Shown here one piece after another: positions 44,133-55,072 of a stretch of DNA of 55,072 nucleotides; positions within the stretch are counted from its first letter, which is position 1, and each line of letters opens with the position of its first letter. Under the pieces are notes generated by a model that saw nothing but the letters and a program-made list of their open reading frames with translations, was not told the origin of the DNA and did not search any database. This DNA comes from Phaeovulum veldkampii DSM 11550 (GTDB lineage Bacteria > Pseudomonadota > Alphaproteobacteria > Rhodobacterales > Rhodobacteraceae), in assembly GCF_003034995.1 (NCBI RefSeq), contig NZ_PZKF01000020.1, forward strand, positions 1 through 55,072. Direction: 5' to 3'. Position numbers and translations under genes: made by a program.

Positions 44133-44147
44133 TGGTTCTTCCATGAA

Positions 44148-44172
44148 AAAGGGGCGCAAGCTGCGCCCCTTT
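44148..44172 (-). terminator. Rho-independent terminator of ilvC
   Basis: On the minus strand AAAGGGGCGCA and TGCGCCCCTTT form an 11-bp stem with a three-base loop, followed by TTTTT in effect (AAAAA on the plus strand at 44146-44150). It lies 20 bp after the ilvC stop. Confidence 0.9.
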
Positions 44173-44192
44173 CGAATCGCCTGATGGCTTTA

Positions 44193-45322
<1,130 letters not shown>

Positions 45323-45341
45323 TCATGAAGATGAAATATTC

Positions 45342-45800
45342 ATGCTCCTTGATGATGCCGACCGACGTATCCTGCGCCAGTTGCTGGCCGAACCGGGGCT
45401 GGCCACCGCCGATCTGGCGGAACGTGCGGGTGTGACCGCCGCAACCTGCTGGCGGCGGCTGGAGCGGTTGCGCGAAAGTGGCATCCTGATGGGCGAGCAG
45501 ATGCTGATCGACTGGCGCGCGCTGGGGTGGGAGGTGGAGGTGTCCTTGCGCTTCACGCTCGACAAGACCGACCCGCGCGCCTTTGACGAATTTCTTGATG
45601 CCGCCCGCGAGGTGCCCGAGGTGCTGGAGATACAAACCTTTCTGGGCCGCACCGATGTGCGGCTGAATGTCATCGCCCGCGACATGGCGCATTGGCAGGA
45701 AATCTATCGCCACCGCATCCTGACGCTGCCTCATATCGCCGAGGTCGATGCGCTGATGCTGGTTTCCACCATCAAGGATTCAGGGAGCCTGCCGCTGTGA
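45342..45800 (+). CDS. Lrp/AsnC-family transcriptional regulator (first of two)
   Basis: The 152-residue protein has an N-terminal AsnC-type helix-turn-helix (DDADRRILRQLLAEPGLATA, AATCWRRLERLRESG) and a C-terminal RAM ligand-binding domain from about residue 60. These proteins sense amino acids and form octamers. The position opposite ilvC suggests branched-chain amino acid control, but the effector is not visible. It shares the expected length with family members. The ribosome binding site is weak, and translation of the second paralog is coupled to this stop codon. Confidence 0.88.
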   Translation: MLLDDADRRILRQLLAEPGLATADLAERAGVTAATCWRRLERLRESGILMGEQMLIDWRALGWEVEVSLRFTLDKTDPRAFDEFLDAAREVPEVLEIQTFLGRTDVRLNVIARDMAHWQEIYRHRILTLPHIAEVDALMLVSTIKDSGSLPL

Positions 45801-46252
45801 TCGACCTTGATGAAACCGACCGGGCCATCTTGCGGGCGCTGGCGCGGGACGCTGGCCAAAGCGCGGGCGCCTTGGGCCGCGCGCTGGGCCTGTCACAGCC
45901 CGCGACCTGGCGTCGGGTCAGGCGGTTGCACGACGGCGGCGCGGTGCGCGGGCGGCGGGTGGTGGTGGACCCAGCGGCTCTGGGCTTTGGCGTGACGGTT
46001 TTTCTGGGGGTGAAACTCGCCACCCGTGGCCGTGTCAGCCTTGAGGATTTCGAGCGCGCCGCAACCGCCATTCCCGAGGTGCAGACGGTGCAGCATGTGC
46101 TGGGGCTGTTCGACTATCGCCTGCGCGTCGTGGCCCGCGACATCGCCGATTTCGAGCGGGTTCTGCGACGGCGCATCCTGACGCTGCCCGGCGTGGGGCA
46201 GGTCGAGGCGAACGTGCTGTTATCCGAAGAACGCCGCCCCGGCCCGCTGTAG
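45797..46252 (+). CDS. Lrp/AsnC-family transcriptional regulator (second of two)
   Basis: The 151-residue paralog has the same HTH-plus-RAM layout. The HTH is LDETDRAILRALARDAGQSA with LSQPATWRRVRRLHDGG. The RAM part ends HRIL-like as LRRRILTLPGVGQVEANVLL, matching the first protein's RHRILTLPHIAEVDALMLV. The GTG start at 45797 overlaps the upstream TGA, so the pair is coupled and could form mixed oligomers. The genes probably arose by duplication. The stop lies one base before a convergent SDR gene. Confidence 0.88.
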   Translation: MIDLDETDRAILRALARDAGQSAGALGRALGLSQPATWRRVRRLHDGGAVRGRRVVVDPAALGFGVTVFLGVKLATRGRVSLEDFERAATAIPEVQTVQHVLGLFDYRLRVVARDIADFERVLRRRILTLPGVGQVEANVLLSEERRPGPL

Positions 46253-46253
46253 A

Positions 46254-46898
46254 TCAGAACGGGATCGCCTCGCCGTCCCAGCCCTCAAAGCAGCCGGTAT
46301 TCTCCGCCGACAGCACCCTGAACCGCGCGGCAAGCCCCGCCACCGCGGCCTCGGGCGTGATCTCGGCCTCCGGGCCGCCCATCGTGGTTTTCACCCAGCC
46401 GGGGTGATAGATGCCCACGGCGATGCCCTCGGGCGCCAGATCGGTGGCCAGGTTGCGGCCAAGGTTCAGCGCCGCGGCCTTCGAGGCGCGGTAGATATAC
46501 GACCCCCCCGGCGCGCGTGCCTGCGAACCCATCGACGACGAGATGATGGCGATCTTGCCCTTGCCCGCCCGCAGGTTCGGCAACAGCGACTGGACCGTCA
46601 GGAATACGCCGGTGACGTTGGTGGCAAAGCCCGCAGCCCACAGCGCGGCGGAATAGCCGCGATCCAGCCGCTGGCCCTTGTCGGGATAGACCCCCGCGTT
46701 GCAAACCAGAAGCGAGATCGGCTTGCCCGCAAGGCGGCGGGCCAGTGCCGCATGGCTTTCCGGCTCGGTCACGTCCAGCGGCAGCAGCGCGCCTTCGGGC
46801 TTGCGGGCGGTGCCCAAGGCTGCCTCGCCCGCTGTGGCGTAATGGGCCAGAAGGGCGGCGCCGATGCCGCGGTTCGCGCCGGTGATGAGAATTGTCAT
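46254..46898 (-). CDS. Short-chain dehydrogenase/reductase family protein
   Basis: The 214-residue SDR has the NAD(P) motif TGANRGIGAALLAHY at the N-terminus, NAG in LLVCNAGVYP, a Ser in ISSSMGSQA and the catalytic Tyr-Lys in YIYRASKAAALNLG. The usual 245-residue length is slightly reduced. Homologs include C-factor-like SDRs with unknown substrates. GGAGACCCCCC precedes the start at 46898; the frame to 46928 adds ten residues without support. Confidence 0.85.
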   Translation of the reverse strand: MTILITGANRGIGAALLAHYATAGEAALGTARKPEGALLPLDVTEPESHAALARRLAGKPISLLVCNAGVYPDKGQRLDRGYSAALWAAGFATNVTGVFLTVQSLLPNLRAGKGKIAIISSSMGSQARAPGGSYIYRASKAAALNLGRNLATDLAPEGIAVGIYHPGWVKTTMGGPEAEITPEAAVAGLAARFRVLSAENTGCFEGWDGEAIPF

Positions 46899-46990
46899 GG
46901 GGGGTCTCCCTGTTCTTCTTCTGCCCATTCTGCGCGCATCCTCGGCGGGAGCAAGCCAGAAATTCGGGCAATCCCGGTGACTTGCACGGA

Positions 46991-47440
46991 TCAGTTCGTC
47001 TTGCGCGCGGGTAATAAGGGCAGCGCGGCCACCGGCAGGCCCTCCTCGATCAGGGCGCGCGCCTCGGCGGGGGTCGCTTCGCCATGGATTGCTCGGTCAG
47101 GCGCTCGACCTTCGTGGATCGCGCGCGCCTCTGCGGCGAAGGACAGGCCGACATGTTCGGAATTGGCCTCGATATGGGCGCGAAGCGCGGCCAGCGCGGC
47201 TTCGGCCGGGCTGGCGGGGGCAGCCAGCGGGCGTGCGGCTGGCACGGCCGCTGCCTCAGCCCTGACTGCGGTGCGGGCCGGGCGCACAGCAGGCGCCATC
47301 AGCGATTTCTCGACGCTGACCGATCCGCAGACCGCGCAGGCCACCATCCCCGCCGCCTTCAGCTTGTCGAAGGCGGCGGCAGACTGAAACCAGCTGTCAA
47401 AGCTGTGATCGTGATCGCAGCGCAGGGTATAGCGGATCAT
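46991..47440 (-). CDS. DUF1178-family protein
   Basis: The 149-residue protein begins MIRYTLRCDHDHSFDSWFQS, the start of DUF1178. Two Cys pairs (RCDHDH and CAVCG) could form a zinc-ribbon-like site. The middle is Ala/Pro-rich, and the tail includes EEGLPVAALP. The family is common in proteobacteria and its function is unknown. The start at 47440 is chosen over 47467 because homology starts there. The next gene on the same strand, upstream, is the DUF1045 gene. Confidence 0.85.
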   Translation of the reverse strand: MIRYTLRCDHDHSFDSWFQSAAAFDKLKAAGMVACAVCGSVSVEKSLMAPAVRPARTAVRAEAAAVPAARPLAAPASPAEAALAALRAHIEANSEHVGLSFAAEARAIHEGRAPDRAIHGEATPAEARALIEEGLPVAALPLLPARKTN

Positions 47441-47506
47441 CGGGGCCTCGTTTCCACGCCCCAACATTTATGACATGGCCCGCCGAATGCAAGGCTGCCC
47501 AGCGGT

Positions 47507-48202
47507 TCAGCCCCGTAGCGCGGCCCGCCGGATCAGATGGAAACGGCCCGCCGCATCCTCGCCGCACAGGCACAGCTCAGTCAGCGGGAAGGGCCGGGGC
47601 AGAAGCGGTGCCAGATGCGGGGTGAGGGCGCTGCGCAGCGCCTCGGCCTCGGTCAGCGGCAGGCTGCCCGACAGGGTGACGTGAAAGCGGAAATGGTCGA
47701 ACACATAGGGATAGCCCCAGCGCAGCAGGTTTGCGTGTTCGGGCGCGGTCAGCCGTTCGGGCGCGCGGCGCGCGATCTCGGCCTCGGTCAGCGCGGCGCG
47801 GAGCGGGTCCAACTCGCGCACCACGGCCCCCGCCAGCGCCTGAAGCGCGGGGGCATGCTCTGCCTCGGGCACCAGCGCGACAAAGCCGCCCATCCGCGCA
47901 AGGCGCAGGCCGGGCAGCGTGACGGGGGCAAGCTGGCCCGCCAGATCATCCAGCGCAGTGGCCAGCGCCGCGCGCGTCGCGCCGGGCGCCAGCCGGAACG
48001 GCGCCTTCAGCGTGGCGTGCAAACCATAGTGGCGCGGCGTTTGGGTGATTTCGGCCACCGGGCGGGGCAGGGGGCCAAGGTCGGGGTGCGGCGCCGTCTG
48101 GCCCGTCTCGATATCCCAACCCAGCCAGCCCGCGCCAAAGCGGGCAAGGCCCGACCCGGCCGGGGGGCACCAGTAGACGGCGTAGCGCAGAAAATCGGTC
48201 AT
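47507..48202 (-). CDS. DUF1045-family protein, 2H phosphoesterase-like
   Basis: The 231-residue protein carries two HxT motifs, HATLKAPF near residue 62 and FHVTLSG near residue 173. These are the pattern of the 2H phosphoesterase superfamily. DUF1045 members occur in phosphonate utilisation clusters as putative cyclic-phosphate esterases. No phn genes are visible here, so the substrate is open. The opening RYAVYWCPPAGSGLARFGAG is typical of the family. It lies between the DUF1178 gene and a heavy-metal-associated protein gene. Confidence 0.75.
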   Translation of the reverse strand: MTDFLRYAVYWCPPAGSGLARFGAGWLGWDIETGQTAPHPDLGPLPRPVAEITQTPRHYGLHATLKAPFRLAPGATRAALATALDDLAGQLAPVTLPGLRLARMGGFVALVPEAEHAPALQALAGAVVRELDPLRAALTEAEIARRAPERLTAPEHANLLRWGYPYVFDHFRFHVTLSGSLPLTEAEALRSALTPHLAPLLPRPFPLTELCLCGEDAAGRFHLIRRAALRG

Positions 48203-48257
48203 GGGGTGCCTTGTGGCAGGCCAGTGTCACAGGCCGATGACAGCGCCAGTGGCAGGC

Positions 48258-48446
48258 TTAGCCCACCACCGTCGCCGGATAGCCCGCCGCCTTCAGTGCG
48301 GCCAGAACCGTGGCCTCGGGCAGGCCTGACACGGTGATTTCGCGCGCGGGCAGGTCAAATTCGGCGCGTCCGCCAACGGCGGCAAGGGCGGTTTCAATGG
48401 CGGTCGTGCAATGGCCGCAAGACATGTCGGGAACGCTGAGGATCAT
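48258..48446 (-). CDS. Heavy-metal-associated (CopZ-like) small protein
   Basis: The 62-residue protein is a single HMA domain that binds Cu(I) or another soft metal through MSCGHC near the N-terminus. It has the ferredoxin-like beta-alpha-beta pattern with a final AALKAAGYPA. The start at 48446 is chosen because GGAGAG lies five bases upstream; an ATG at 48458 would add four residues. No copper ATPase lies beside it. It is divergent from the thiamin operon. Confidence 0.85.
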   Translation of the reverse strand: MILSVPDMSCGHCTTAIETALAAVGGRAEFDLPAREITVSGLPEATVLAALKAAGYPATVVG

Positions 48447-48539
48447 CGGTCTCTCCATCCGGGTCTGCGCCAGATGTGACCTTTGCGCCGCCCAAGGTCA
48501 ACCGCGCTTGACACGCGCGGGCCCCTGTCGCAGCCTGCG

Positions 48540-50539
<2,000 letters not shown>

Positions 50540-50541
50540 TC

Positions 50542-51327
50542 ATGCGGGCTGAACTTTTCTTGCGGCTGCGGGCTGAAAAACCGCTGGTGCTGAATATCAC
50601 CAATTTCGTGGCGATGAACGTGGCAGCCAATGTGCTGCTGGCGGCTGGCGCCTCGCCCGCGATGGCCTGCGCGCCCGAAGAGATTGCCGACCTGACCGCG
50701 ATCTCGGGCGCGCTGACCGTCAATTTTGGTACGCTCAATGCCGAATGGGTGGTGGCGATGCGGCTTGCGGCCGAGGCAGCGAACCGTGCCGGGCGGCCTT
50801 GGGTCTTTGACCCGGTGGCGCATCAGGCCACGCCCTATCGCGGCACGGTGGTGGCGCAACTGCTACGGCTGCGCCCCGCGATCATCCGTGCCAATGCCTC
50901 GGAAATCATTGCGCTGGCGGGCGGGCAGGCGGGGGCCGCTGGGCCGGATGCGGGCGATGCGGTCGAGGCTGCCGAGGGCGCGGCGCGCGATCTGGCGCTG
51001 CGGTTGGGCGCGGTGGTGGCGGTCACCGGGGCGGTCGATTTCGTTACCGACGGTGCGCGCGCCTGCCGGATTGCGGGCGGATCGGCGCTGATGCCGCAGG
51101 TTACCGCGCTGGGCTGTTCGCTGACCTGCCTTGTCGGCGCCTTTGCCGCCGTGGCGCCCGGCGACCCGTTCGAGGCGTCGGTGGCTGCGCTGGCCGCCTT
51201 TGCCGCGGCCGGCGCTGCGGCCGAGGTGGGCGCGTCCGGCCCCGGCTCGTTCGGCTGGCGGTTTCTGGATGAGCTTGCCGCGCTGACGCCCGCGGCGGTG
51301 GCAGGCGCGTGCGTGGTGCCCGCATGA
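50542..51327 (+). CDS. thiM: Hydroxyethylthiazole kinase
   Basis: The 261-residue ribokinase-fold enzyme phosphorylates the thiazole alcohol for thiamin salvage. The conserved segments are KPLVLNITNFVAMNVAANVL, AGASPAMACAPEE, RPWVFDPVAH and the catalytic ALGCSLTC loop with its Cys. The ATG at 50542 has GGAGGGG just before it; a GTG at 50536 overlapping the thiC stop is the alternative. Its stop overlaps thiE as ATGA. Confidence 0.93.
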   Translation: MRAELFLRLRAEKPLVLNITNFVAMNVAANVLLAAGASPAMACAPEEIADLTAISGALTVNFGTLNAEWVVAMRLAAEAANRAGRPWVFDPVAHQATPYRGTVVAQLLRLRPAIIRANASEIIALAGGQAGAAGPDAGDAVEAAEGAARDLALRLGAVVAVTGAVDFVTDGARACRIAGGSALMPQVTALGCSLTCLVGAFAAVAPGDPFEASVAALAAFAAAGAAAEVGASGPGSFGWRFLDELAALTPAAVAGACVVPA

Positions 51328-51962
51328 GGCGGCTGGATCTGTCGCTTTATCTGGTGCTCGATCCCGACCTGTGCGGCGGGGCGGCGGGGATGGTGGCCAC
51401 CGCCCGTGCCGCTGTGGCGGGGGGGGTGACGGTGGTGCAGTTGCGCGACAAAGGTGCGGGGACGTCAGGGCTGATCGCCACGGGCCGCGCGCTGCGCGCC
51501 GCGCTGGCGGGCACGGGGGCTGCGCTGGTGGTCAACGACGATGTCGAGGCAGCGGTGGCCATCGGTGCCGGGGGGCTGCACATCGGGCAGGGCGACATGG
51601 CCCCCGCTGCGGCGCGCGCCCGGATCGGCGCGGGCATGGCGCTGGGCCTGTCGGTCGAGACGGTGCTGCAGGCCCGCGCGGTTGACCCCGCGGTGGTCGA
51701 TTACATCGGCGCCGGACCGGTCTTTGCGACCGCGACCAAGGCCGACCATGCACCGCCTGTGGGCTTTGCCGGGCTGGCCCGGATCATCTCGGCCAGCCCG
51801 GTGCCCGCGGTGGCTATCGGCGGGCTGAAGGCTGCCCATGCAGGCCCTGCGCTGGCGGCGGGGGCGCGGGGGGTCGCGGTGGTGTCGGCGATCTGCGGCC
51901 AGCCCGCCCCCGAGGCCGCGGCGCGCCAGATCGTGCTGGCGCTAGCCTCGGCTGGCGGGTAG
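51324..51962 (+). CDS. thiE: Thiamin phosphate synthase
   Basis: The 212-residue barrel enzyme joins HMP-pyrophosphate from the thiC branch with thiazole phosphate from ThiM. Conserved parts are TVVQLRDKGAG, LVVNDDVEAA, GGLHIGQGD and YIGAGPVFATATKADHAP. No thiD is in the operon, so the HMP-P kinase must be elsewhere. The stop lies five bases before a convergent oxoprolinase gene, with no room for a terminator. Confidence 0.93.
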   Translation: MRRLDLSLYLVLDPDLCGGAAGMVATARAAVAGGVTVVQLRDKGAGTSGLIATGRALRAALAGTGAALVVNDDVEAAVAIGAGGLHIGQGDMAPAAARARIGAGMALGLSVETVLQARAVDPAVVDYIGAGPVFATATKADHAPPVGFAGLARIISASPVPAVAIGGLKAAHAGPALAAGARGVAVVSAICGQPAPEAAARQIVLALASAGG

Positions 51963-51967
51963 CGCGG

Positions 51968-54925
51968 TCAGCCCGGCGTGCCCCAGCCGCCGCCGCCGGG
52001 GGTCAGCATCTCGAAAGCCGCCCCTGCGGGCAGGTCGCGTTCGTCATTGCCCAACAGCCGCTCCTCCCGCCCGTCGGGCCAGATCACGCGGTTTGCCCCC
52101 ACGGCCCCCGGCGCCCCGCCCGCCGCCCCGAAGGGCGCAACGCGGCGCGAAGAACTTAGCACCGTCACCGTGACCGGGGCCAGAAATCGCAGCCTTCGCT
52201 CCATGCCGCAGCCGCCCGGCCACTGCCCCGCCCCGCCCGAGCCGTGGCGGATCGCCAGCCGTTCCAGCCGCACCGGAAAGCGCCGCTCCAGCACCTCGGG
52301 GTCGGTCATGCGGGTGTTGGTCATGTGGCTTTGCACCGCGTCGCAGCCCGCAAAGCCCGGCCCCGCGCCGGTGCCGCCCGCGATGGTTTCATAGTTCTGA
52401 AACGCCGCATTGCCCCAGACAAAGTTGTTCATCGTGCCCTGACTGCCCGCCAGCACCCCCAGCGCGCCATACAGCGCATTGGCCGCCGTCTGGCTGACCT
52501 CGGTGTTTCCGGCGATCACCGCCGCCGGGAAACGCGGGTTCAGCATCGAGCCTTCGGGCAGGATGATCGTGATCGGCCGCAGGCAGCCTTCGTTCAGCGG
52601 GATATCCTTGCCCACCAGCGTTCGGAAGACATAAAGCACCACCGCCCGCGCAATCGCGGCGGGCGCGTTGTAGTTGCCCGTCCCTTGCGCGCTGGTGCCG
52701 GTGAAATCCACCGTGGCCTGGCCTGTGTCGCGGTCCACGCGCAACGCGACCGCGATCTGCGCGCCGCTGTCCATCGGGCAGGTAAAGGCGCCGTCGCGCA
52801 GCCCGCGGATTGCCGCGCGCACCAGCGCCTCGGCATTGTCCTGCACATGGGCGGCATAGGCCGTCAGCACGCCCTCGCCCCAGCTTTCGGCTGCACTGGC
52901 CAGTTCGCGCCGCCCGGTTTCCAGCGCGGCCACCTGCGCCTTCATATCCGCGATGTTCTGGTCGGGTGACCGGGCGGGCCAGCGCCCCGACCCCAAAACT
53001 GCGCGCGCCTCGGCCTCCAGAAACCGCCCGCCCCGCATCAGCGGCATGGGCGCGATCAGCACGCCCTCTTCCTCGATCCGGCGGCTGTCGGGGGGCGACG
53101 ATCCCGGCGTGCGCCCGCCGATATCGGCGTGATGCCCCCGCGCGCCCAGCCAGAACCGGATGCGCCCGTCCAGAAACACCGGTGCAACGACCGTCACATC
53201 GGGCAGGTGGGTGCCGCCCGTAAACGGGCTGTTCAGCATCCAGGCATCGCCCGGCGCCACGCCGGGGCCTGCCGCGCGCATCACCGCGCGCACCGCGTCG
53301 GACATCGAGCCCAGGTGGACCGGCACATGCGGGGCATTGGCCACCAGATCGCCTGTGGCGTCAAAGATCGCGCAGGAAAAATCAAGCCGCTCCTTGATGT
53401 TGACCGACCAGGCGGTGTTGGCCAGCACGGCCCCCATCTGGTCGGCCACCGCCATGAACAGGTTCGACATCACCTCAAGCGTCACCGGATCGGCCGCCGT
53501 TCCGACCGAAGGGGCGCGGCGGGCAATTTCGACGCGCGACAGGATCAGGTTGCCCAGCCCGTCCACCTCGGCGCGCCAGCCCGGCGCCACCAGCGTGGTG
53601 CCGGTCGCTTCCAGCACCACCGCAGGCCCCGCGATCTGCGCCCCCGCACCCAGCCCCGCCCGATCGTGGAAATCGACCTCGTGCCAGCCCCCGCCCAGAT
53701 AGACCGGATGCCGGGCCACGGGCGCGGCCTGCCCCGTTGGCAGCGCGGGGGCAACCAGGGCCGCGGCGCCGCCCGCGGCCTCGACCGTCAGCATCTCGAA
53801 GTGCACCGCGCGGGCCGGGTCGGCAAAGCCGAAGCGGGCGCGGTGGGCGGCCTCGAAGGCGGCCCGCATCGCCTCGGCCCCGCCAAAGGGCACCTCCAGC
53901 GCCTGATGCGCGCCGTCATAGCGCAGATGCGCCCGCGCCTCGATCACCACCGCCTCCGGCGCCACGCCCTGCGCCAGCAGGTCGGCGCGCGCCTCCTCGG
54001 TCAGTCGGGCCATGCGCGCGGCCATCTGTGCCGCCTCGGTCAGGGGCGCATCGGCCTGCACCTCGCGCAGGGCGCGCAATTCCGCCAGCCCCATGCCATA
54101 GGCCGACAGCACCCCTGCAAAGGGATGCAGCATCACCCGCCCGATCCCCAGTGCATCGGCTACCGCGCAGGCGTGCTGCCCGCCCGCTCCGCCAAAGCAT
54201 TGCAGCGTGTAGCCGGTCACGTCATGGCCACGCTCGACACTGATCTTGCGGATCGCATTGGCCATGTTGGCCACCGCGATCGACAAAAACCCTTCGGCCA
54301 CGGCTTCGGGCGTCTGCGGCAGGCCGGTCGCAGCGGAAATCTGTTCGGCCATCCGGGCAAAGCCCGCGCTCACCGCGGCCGCGCCCAGCGGAAGGTCGCC
54401 GCGGGGGCCAAAAACGGGCGGGAAATGCGCCGCCTGCAACCGGCCCAGCATCACGTTGGCATCTGTCACCGTCAGCGGCCCGCCGCGGTGATAGGCGGCG
54501 GGGCCGGGGTTGGCGCCCGCGCTTTCCGGGCCAACCCGAAGCCGCCCGTCGCGGAACGACAGGATCGACCCGCCGCCTGCCGCAACGGTGTGAATATCCA
54601 TCATCGGCGCGCGGATGCGCACGCCCGCTACCTCGGCCTCGAAGGTCCGCTCGTAATCACCGGTGAAATGGCTGACATCGGTCGAGGTGCCCCCCATGTC
54701 AAAGCCGATCACCTTGGCAAAGCCCGCTGCCTGCGCGGTTTTGGCCATGCCGACAATGCCCCCCGCAGGCCCCGACAGGATCGCATCGCGTCCCTGAAAG
54801 CGCGCCGCGTCGGTCAGCCCGCCGTTCGACTGCATGAAGCAAAGTCGCCCCGCCCCCAGCCCCAGCGCGCCCGCGACCTGCCCCACATAGCGGCGCAGGA
54901 TCGGCGAAAGGTAAGCATCTGCCAC
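51968..54925 (-). pseudogene. Hydantoinase/5-oxoprolinase, 5' end lost to an IS insertion
   Basis: The remaining 985 codons run through a HyuA-type domain (to about residue 470, with GFDMGGTSTDVSHFTGDY) and a fused HyuB-type domain (from about residue 475, PVTLEVMSNLFMAVADQMGA). Fused enzymes of this class are about 1200 residues and hydrolyse 5-oxoproline or hydantoins with ATP. About 200 N-terminal residues are missing. Homology begins abruptly at VADAYLSPILRRYV, where an IS4-type end joins it in frame after a TAA. The GTG at 54925 is only an internal Val codon. The ending GGGGWGTPG is normal. It is read as a pseudogene unless a GTG start is used. Confidence 0.8.
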
Positions 54926-54927
54926 GC

Positions 54928-55072
54928 CTTGCAGTTACCCACAAGTATCCGCCGGGGGCGTTGCGAGGCGGGCACCTTCGACGAGGTCGGCGAGGCGGGA
55001 GAAGCCCCGCCATATCACTGTCGTACCCGGTGGAGCATCTGACGCGCGGTCGAGATATCCCCCAAGCCTTGC
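54928..55072 (-). mobile_element. IS4/IS50-type insertion sequence, one end
   Basis: The element is inserted in the oxoprolinase gene and continues past the window. Its terminal repeat candidate CTTGCAGTTACCCACAAGT (54928-54946) resembles the Tn5/IS50 outside end, sharing the TTA..CACAAGT part. The transposase stop lies inside this repeat. The other end and the expected 9-bp target duplication are outside the window. Confidence 0.6.
54935..55072 (-). CDS. IS4-family transposase C-terminus, partial
   Basis: The last 45 codons read on the minus strand contain ARLGGYLDRASDAPPG and VIWRGFSRLADLVEG. This is the C-terminal pattern of Tn5/IS50-like IS4 transposases (LGG-L-R--D--PG----WRG--RL). The stop is the TAA at 54935-54937. 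The DDE catalytic domain would lie beyond the window. The stop is in the same frame as the oxoprolinase remnant, so no read-through product is expected. Confidence 0.7.
   Translation of the reverse strand, partial: ARLGGYLDRASDAPPGTTVIWRGFSRLADLVEGARLATPPADTCG

Noticed and set aside
53129-55042. 637-codon frame opposite the oxoprolinase remnant
   Set aside because: It spans the IS junction on the wrong strand and is composed of Arg/His/Pro-rich shadow sequence.

Overview
This window looks like the chromosome of a Rhodobacteraceae alphaproteobacterium, a Rhodobacter/Paracoccus relative. The signs are high G+C coding sequence, a class I polyhydroxybutyrate cluster with phaZ divergent from phaC-phaP-phaR, the dispersed his genes, the split glyQ/glyS synthetase and many ATGA-type start/stop overlaps. 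No species is claimed. Most of the window is core metabolism. The accessory DNA lies at the two edges and in a few small patches.

Region 1 (1-2760) is accessory. It holds a GH3 hydrolase cut by the window edge, an IS66-type remnant, and a decayed integrative element beside tRNA-Phe. That element keeps two divergent small regulators around a perfect palindrome and a truncated tyrosine integrase. Region 2 (2961-13530) carries gap, a Bax-inhibitor-1 protein, a quinone reductase, an XRE regulator, hisN, guaD, mgtE with a coupled 5-formyl-THF cyclo-ligase, a CapD-type nucleotide-sugar enzyme, an ArsC-like protein and a cold-shock protein.

Region 3 (13752-20274) is thrS followed by the PHB cluster. 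The phaP promoter has a PhaR-type operator filling its -35/-10 spacer. Region 4 (20318-25141) is a his block on the minus strand: hisB-hisH, then hisA-membrane protein-hisF-hisE-hydrolase. A DUF2147 gene sits in the opposite orientation between the two parts, and tRNA-Gly lies upstream.

Region 5 (25362-39801) has a small monooxygenase, pyruvate carboxylase, TrkH, a secreted protein with a trypsin fold but no catalytic triad, glyQ-small gene-glyS, a PPDK-like enzyme with an eroded ATP-grasp domain and a SleB-type hydrolase. glyS carries a low-G+C patch. Region 6 (39921-48446) holds folB-folP-glmM, a DMT transporter, ilvC with two divergent Lrp-type regulators, and small conserved proteins. Region 7 (48540-55072) is a TPP riboswitch controlling thiC-thiM-thiE, then a hydantoinase/5-oxoprolinase gene whose front has been replaced by an IS4/IS50-type transposase end.

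I did not find a complete undescribed defence or mobile system. The best leads are the catalytically dead protease, the PPDK-like protein, the glyS patch, the embedded phaP operator and the IS-broken oxoprolinase.
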